Of a stretch of 64,000 nt of DNA, positions 63,647 to 64,000 are shown piece after piece. Position 1 is the stretch's first letter, and each line of letters starts with the position of its first letter. The DNA is from Celerinatantimonas yamalensis. Lineage in GTDB: Bacteria > Pseudomonadota > Gammaproteobacteria > Enterobacterales > Celerinatantimonadaceae. The stretch is from positions 248,001 through 312,000 of the forward strand of contig NZ_JBEQCT010000001.1 in the NCBI RefSeq assembly GCF_046054155.1. The letters are read 5' to 3'. A model generated the notes under the pieces. The model was not told the origin of the DNA and searched no databases. It saw nothing but the letters and a program-made list of their open reading frames with translations. The position numbers were made by a program, and so were the translations under genes.

Positions 63647-63963
63647 GCTCCGTTAGCTCAGTTGGATAGAGCACCCGCCTTCTAATTTTGGCAGAAATGT
63701 AAATTTCAAAAATTGGGCTTCATGAGAGAAACTTCATGAATGTAAGACGTCAAATTCGGGGAAACCTTACTCATTGAGTTGGCAATCCCGAGCCAAGCCT
63801 AGCATTTTAGGAAGGTGTAGAGACTAGACGGCGTCTACCTAAAGTTGTTATCACGACAACTATGGTAAAGGGATAGTCCAGCGCACAAAGCCGTAAGGTG
63901 GTAGCGAAAGCTATAGTGTGATGAAGCGGGTGGTCACAGGTTCGAATCCTGTACGGAGTACCA
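63647..63963 (+). tRNA. tRNA-Arg(UCU) interrupted by a group I intron
   Basis: Exon 1 (63647-63683) and exon 2 (63924-63963) join into a normal 77-nt tRNA with an encoded CCA. Acceptor GCTCCGT/ACGGAGT with G1.U72 and discriminator A; D stem GCTC/GAGC; anticodon stem CCCGC/GCGGG around loop CUUCUAA with anticodon UCU at 63681-63683; T stem ACAGG/CCTGT around TTCGAAT. The intron lies exactly between anticodon position 36 and nucleotide 37. The tRNA decodes AGA (and with wobble AGG) arginine codons. Confidence 0.93.
63684..63923 (+). ncRNA. Group I self-splicing intron (probably subgroup IC3) in tRNA-Arg
   Basis: 240 nt ending in the terminal G. P1: exon UCU plus intron AAUUUU pairs with AAAAUUGGG (63709-63717), placing the conserved U.G pair (63683.63715) at the 5' splice site; exon 2 AA can pair with UU (63713-63714) as P10. 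P2 TTCATGA/TCATGAA (63719-63740); P3 AGACG/CGTCT (63745-63749 with 63832-63836); P4 TCGGG/CCCGA (63756-63760 with 63787-63791); P6a CCTA/TAGG; P7 GACTA/TAGTC (63822-63826 with 63874-63878); P8 AGTTGT/ACAACT (63843-63861); P9 hairpins with GUAA and GAAA tetraloops. The GGCAATCCCGAGCCAAGCC and TGTAGAGACTAGACGG blocks resemble bacterial IC3 tRNA introns. No open frame or homing endonuclease inside. Confidence 0.93.
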
Positions 63964-63973
63964 TATTTTTAAC

Positions 63974-64000
63974 GGCGTAGTAGGCAAAGTCTACTACGCC
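63974..64000 (+). terminator. Hairpin after tRNA-Arg
   Basis: A perfect 10-bp stem GGCGTAGTAG/CTACTACGCC with a seven-base loop ends at the last base of the window; any T run lies outside. Probably the terminator of the tRNA transcript. Confidence 0.7.

Noticed and set aside
63812..63819. GGAAGG stretch in the intron that can also pair with exon CCUUCU
   Set aside because: It lies between P6 and P7, where a guide sequence is not found in group I introns; the GGG at 63715-63717 gives a P1 in the expected place.
63684..63923. Group II intron or protein-spliced archaeal-type tRNA intron
   Set aside because: The terminal G, P1 U.G pair and P7/P3/P8 arrangement fit group I; there is no domain V hairpin or bulge-helix-bulge at the junctions.
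1..64000. CRISPR array, prophage or insertion sequence
   Set aside because: No regularly spaced direct repeats, transposase, integrase or phage structural gene was seen in the reading.

Overview
The window looks like chromosomal DNA of a facultatively anaerobic gammaproteobacterium of moderate GC, near the Vibrionales/Aeromonadales/Enterobacterales/Alteromonadales. The signs are gene order (fimV-truA-accD-folC-dedD-cvpA-purF; aspS-yebC-ruvC with cmoAB; divergent trp operon and trpH-yciO-scpAB-rluB; lpxH-ppiB/cysS; folD beside tRNA-Arg), a fused TrpCF with separate TrpG and TrpD, and a three-tryptophan trp leader peptide. The genus cannot be fixed from the sequence alone. No insertion sequence, integrase, prophage, CRISPR array or rRNA was seen. 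Coding density is high and mostly housekeeping.

Layout. 1-8.2 kb: 3' part of fimV/hubP, then truA, accD, folC, dedD, cvpA and purF. 8.3-17.7 kb: an accessory stretch with acuI, an acetyltransferase, a decayed MFS transporter gene, a cold-shock gene with a long leader, a galactofuranose-type ABC importer (ytfQRT-yjfF), an arylamine N-acetyltransferase and a small P-loop protein. 17.7-24 kb: tRNA wobble-modification genes cmoAB, an M14 peptidase, aspS, yebC and ruvC. 24-34 kb: a 2-hydroxyacid dehydrogenase, a PLP enzyme, a DUF3820 protein, an acetyltransferase, a focA-CBS pair with FNR-like sites, an iron-regulated TonB receptor with a Fur-like box, a GST and a LysE exporter. 34-42 kb (minus strand): yciI, yciB and the complete trpLEGDCFBA operon with its attenuator. 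42-46 kb: trpH/rnm, yciO, scpA, scpB, rluB and convergent pncA. 46-55.5 kb: a Tic20-like membrane protein, a GAF/GGDEF/EAL protein, a luciferase-like oxidoreductase, a sugar-efflux MFS, a lipoprotein and phnCDEE. 55.6-63.3 kb: lpxH, ppiB, cysS, small accessory genes, RNase I and folD.

The most unusual object is at the right edge. A tRNA-Arg(UCU) gene (63647-63963) is interrupted directly after the anticodon by a 240-nt sequence with the recognisable core of a self-splicing group I intron (P1 with a U.G pair at the splice site, P3-P9, GNRA-capped P9 hairpins, terminal G). Just upstream, behind a good stable-RNA promoter, lies a degenerate tRNA-Arg-like relic. This suggests that an older tRNA-Arg copy decayed and that the intron-bearing copy now supplies this tRNA at the locus.

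Functional threads: tryptophan synthesis under ribosome-mediated attenuation; tRNA maturation and decoding (truA, cmoAB, aspS, cysS, intron-bearing tRNA-Arg); anaerobic formate transport (focA); iron uptake; phosphonate-type and galactofuranose-type import; chromosome segregation and polar organisation (scpAB, fimV/hubP).
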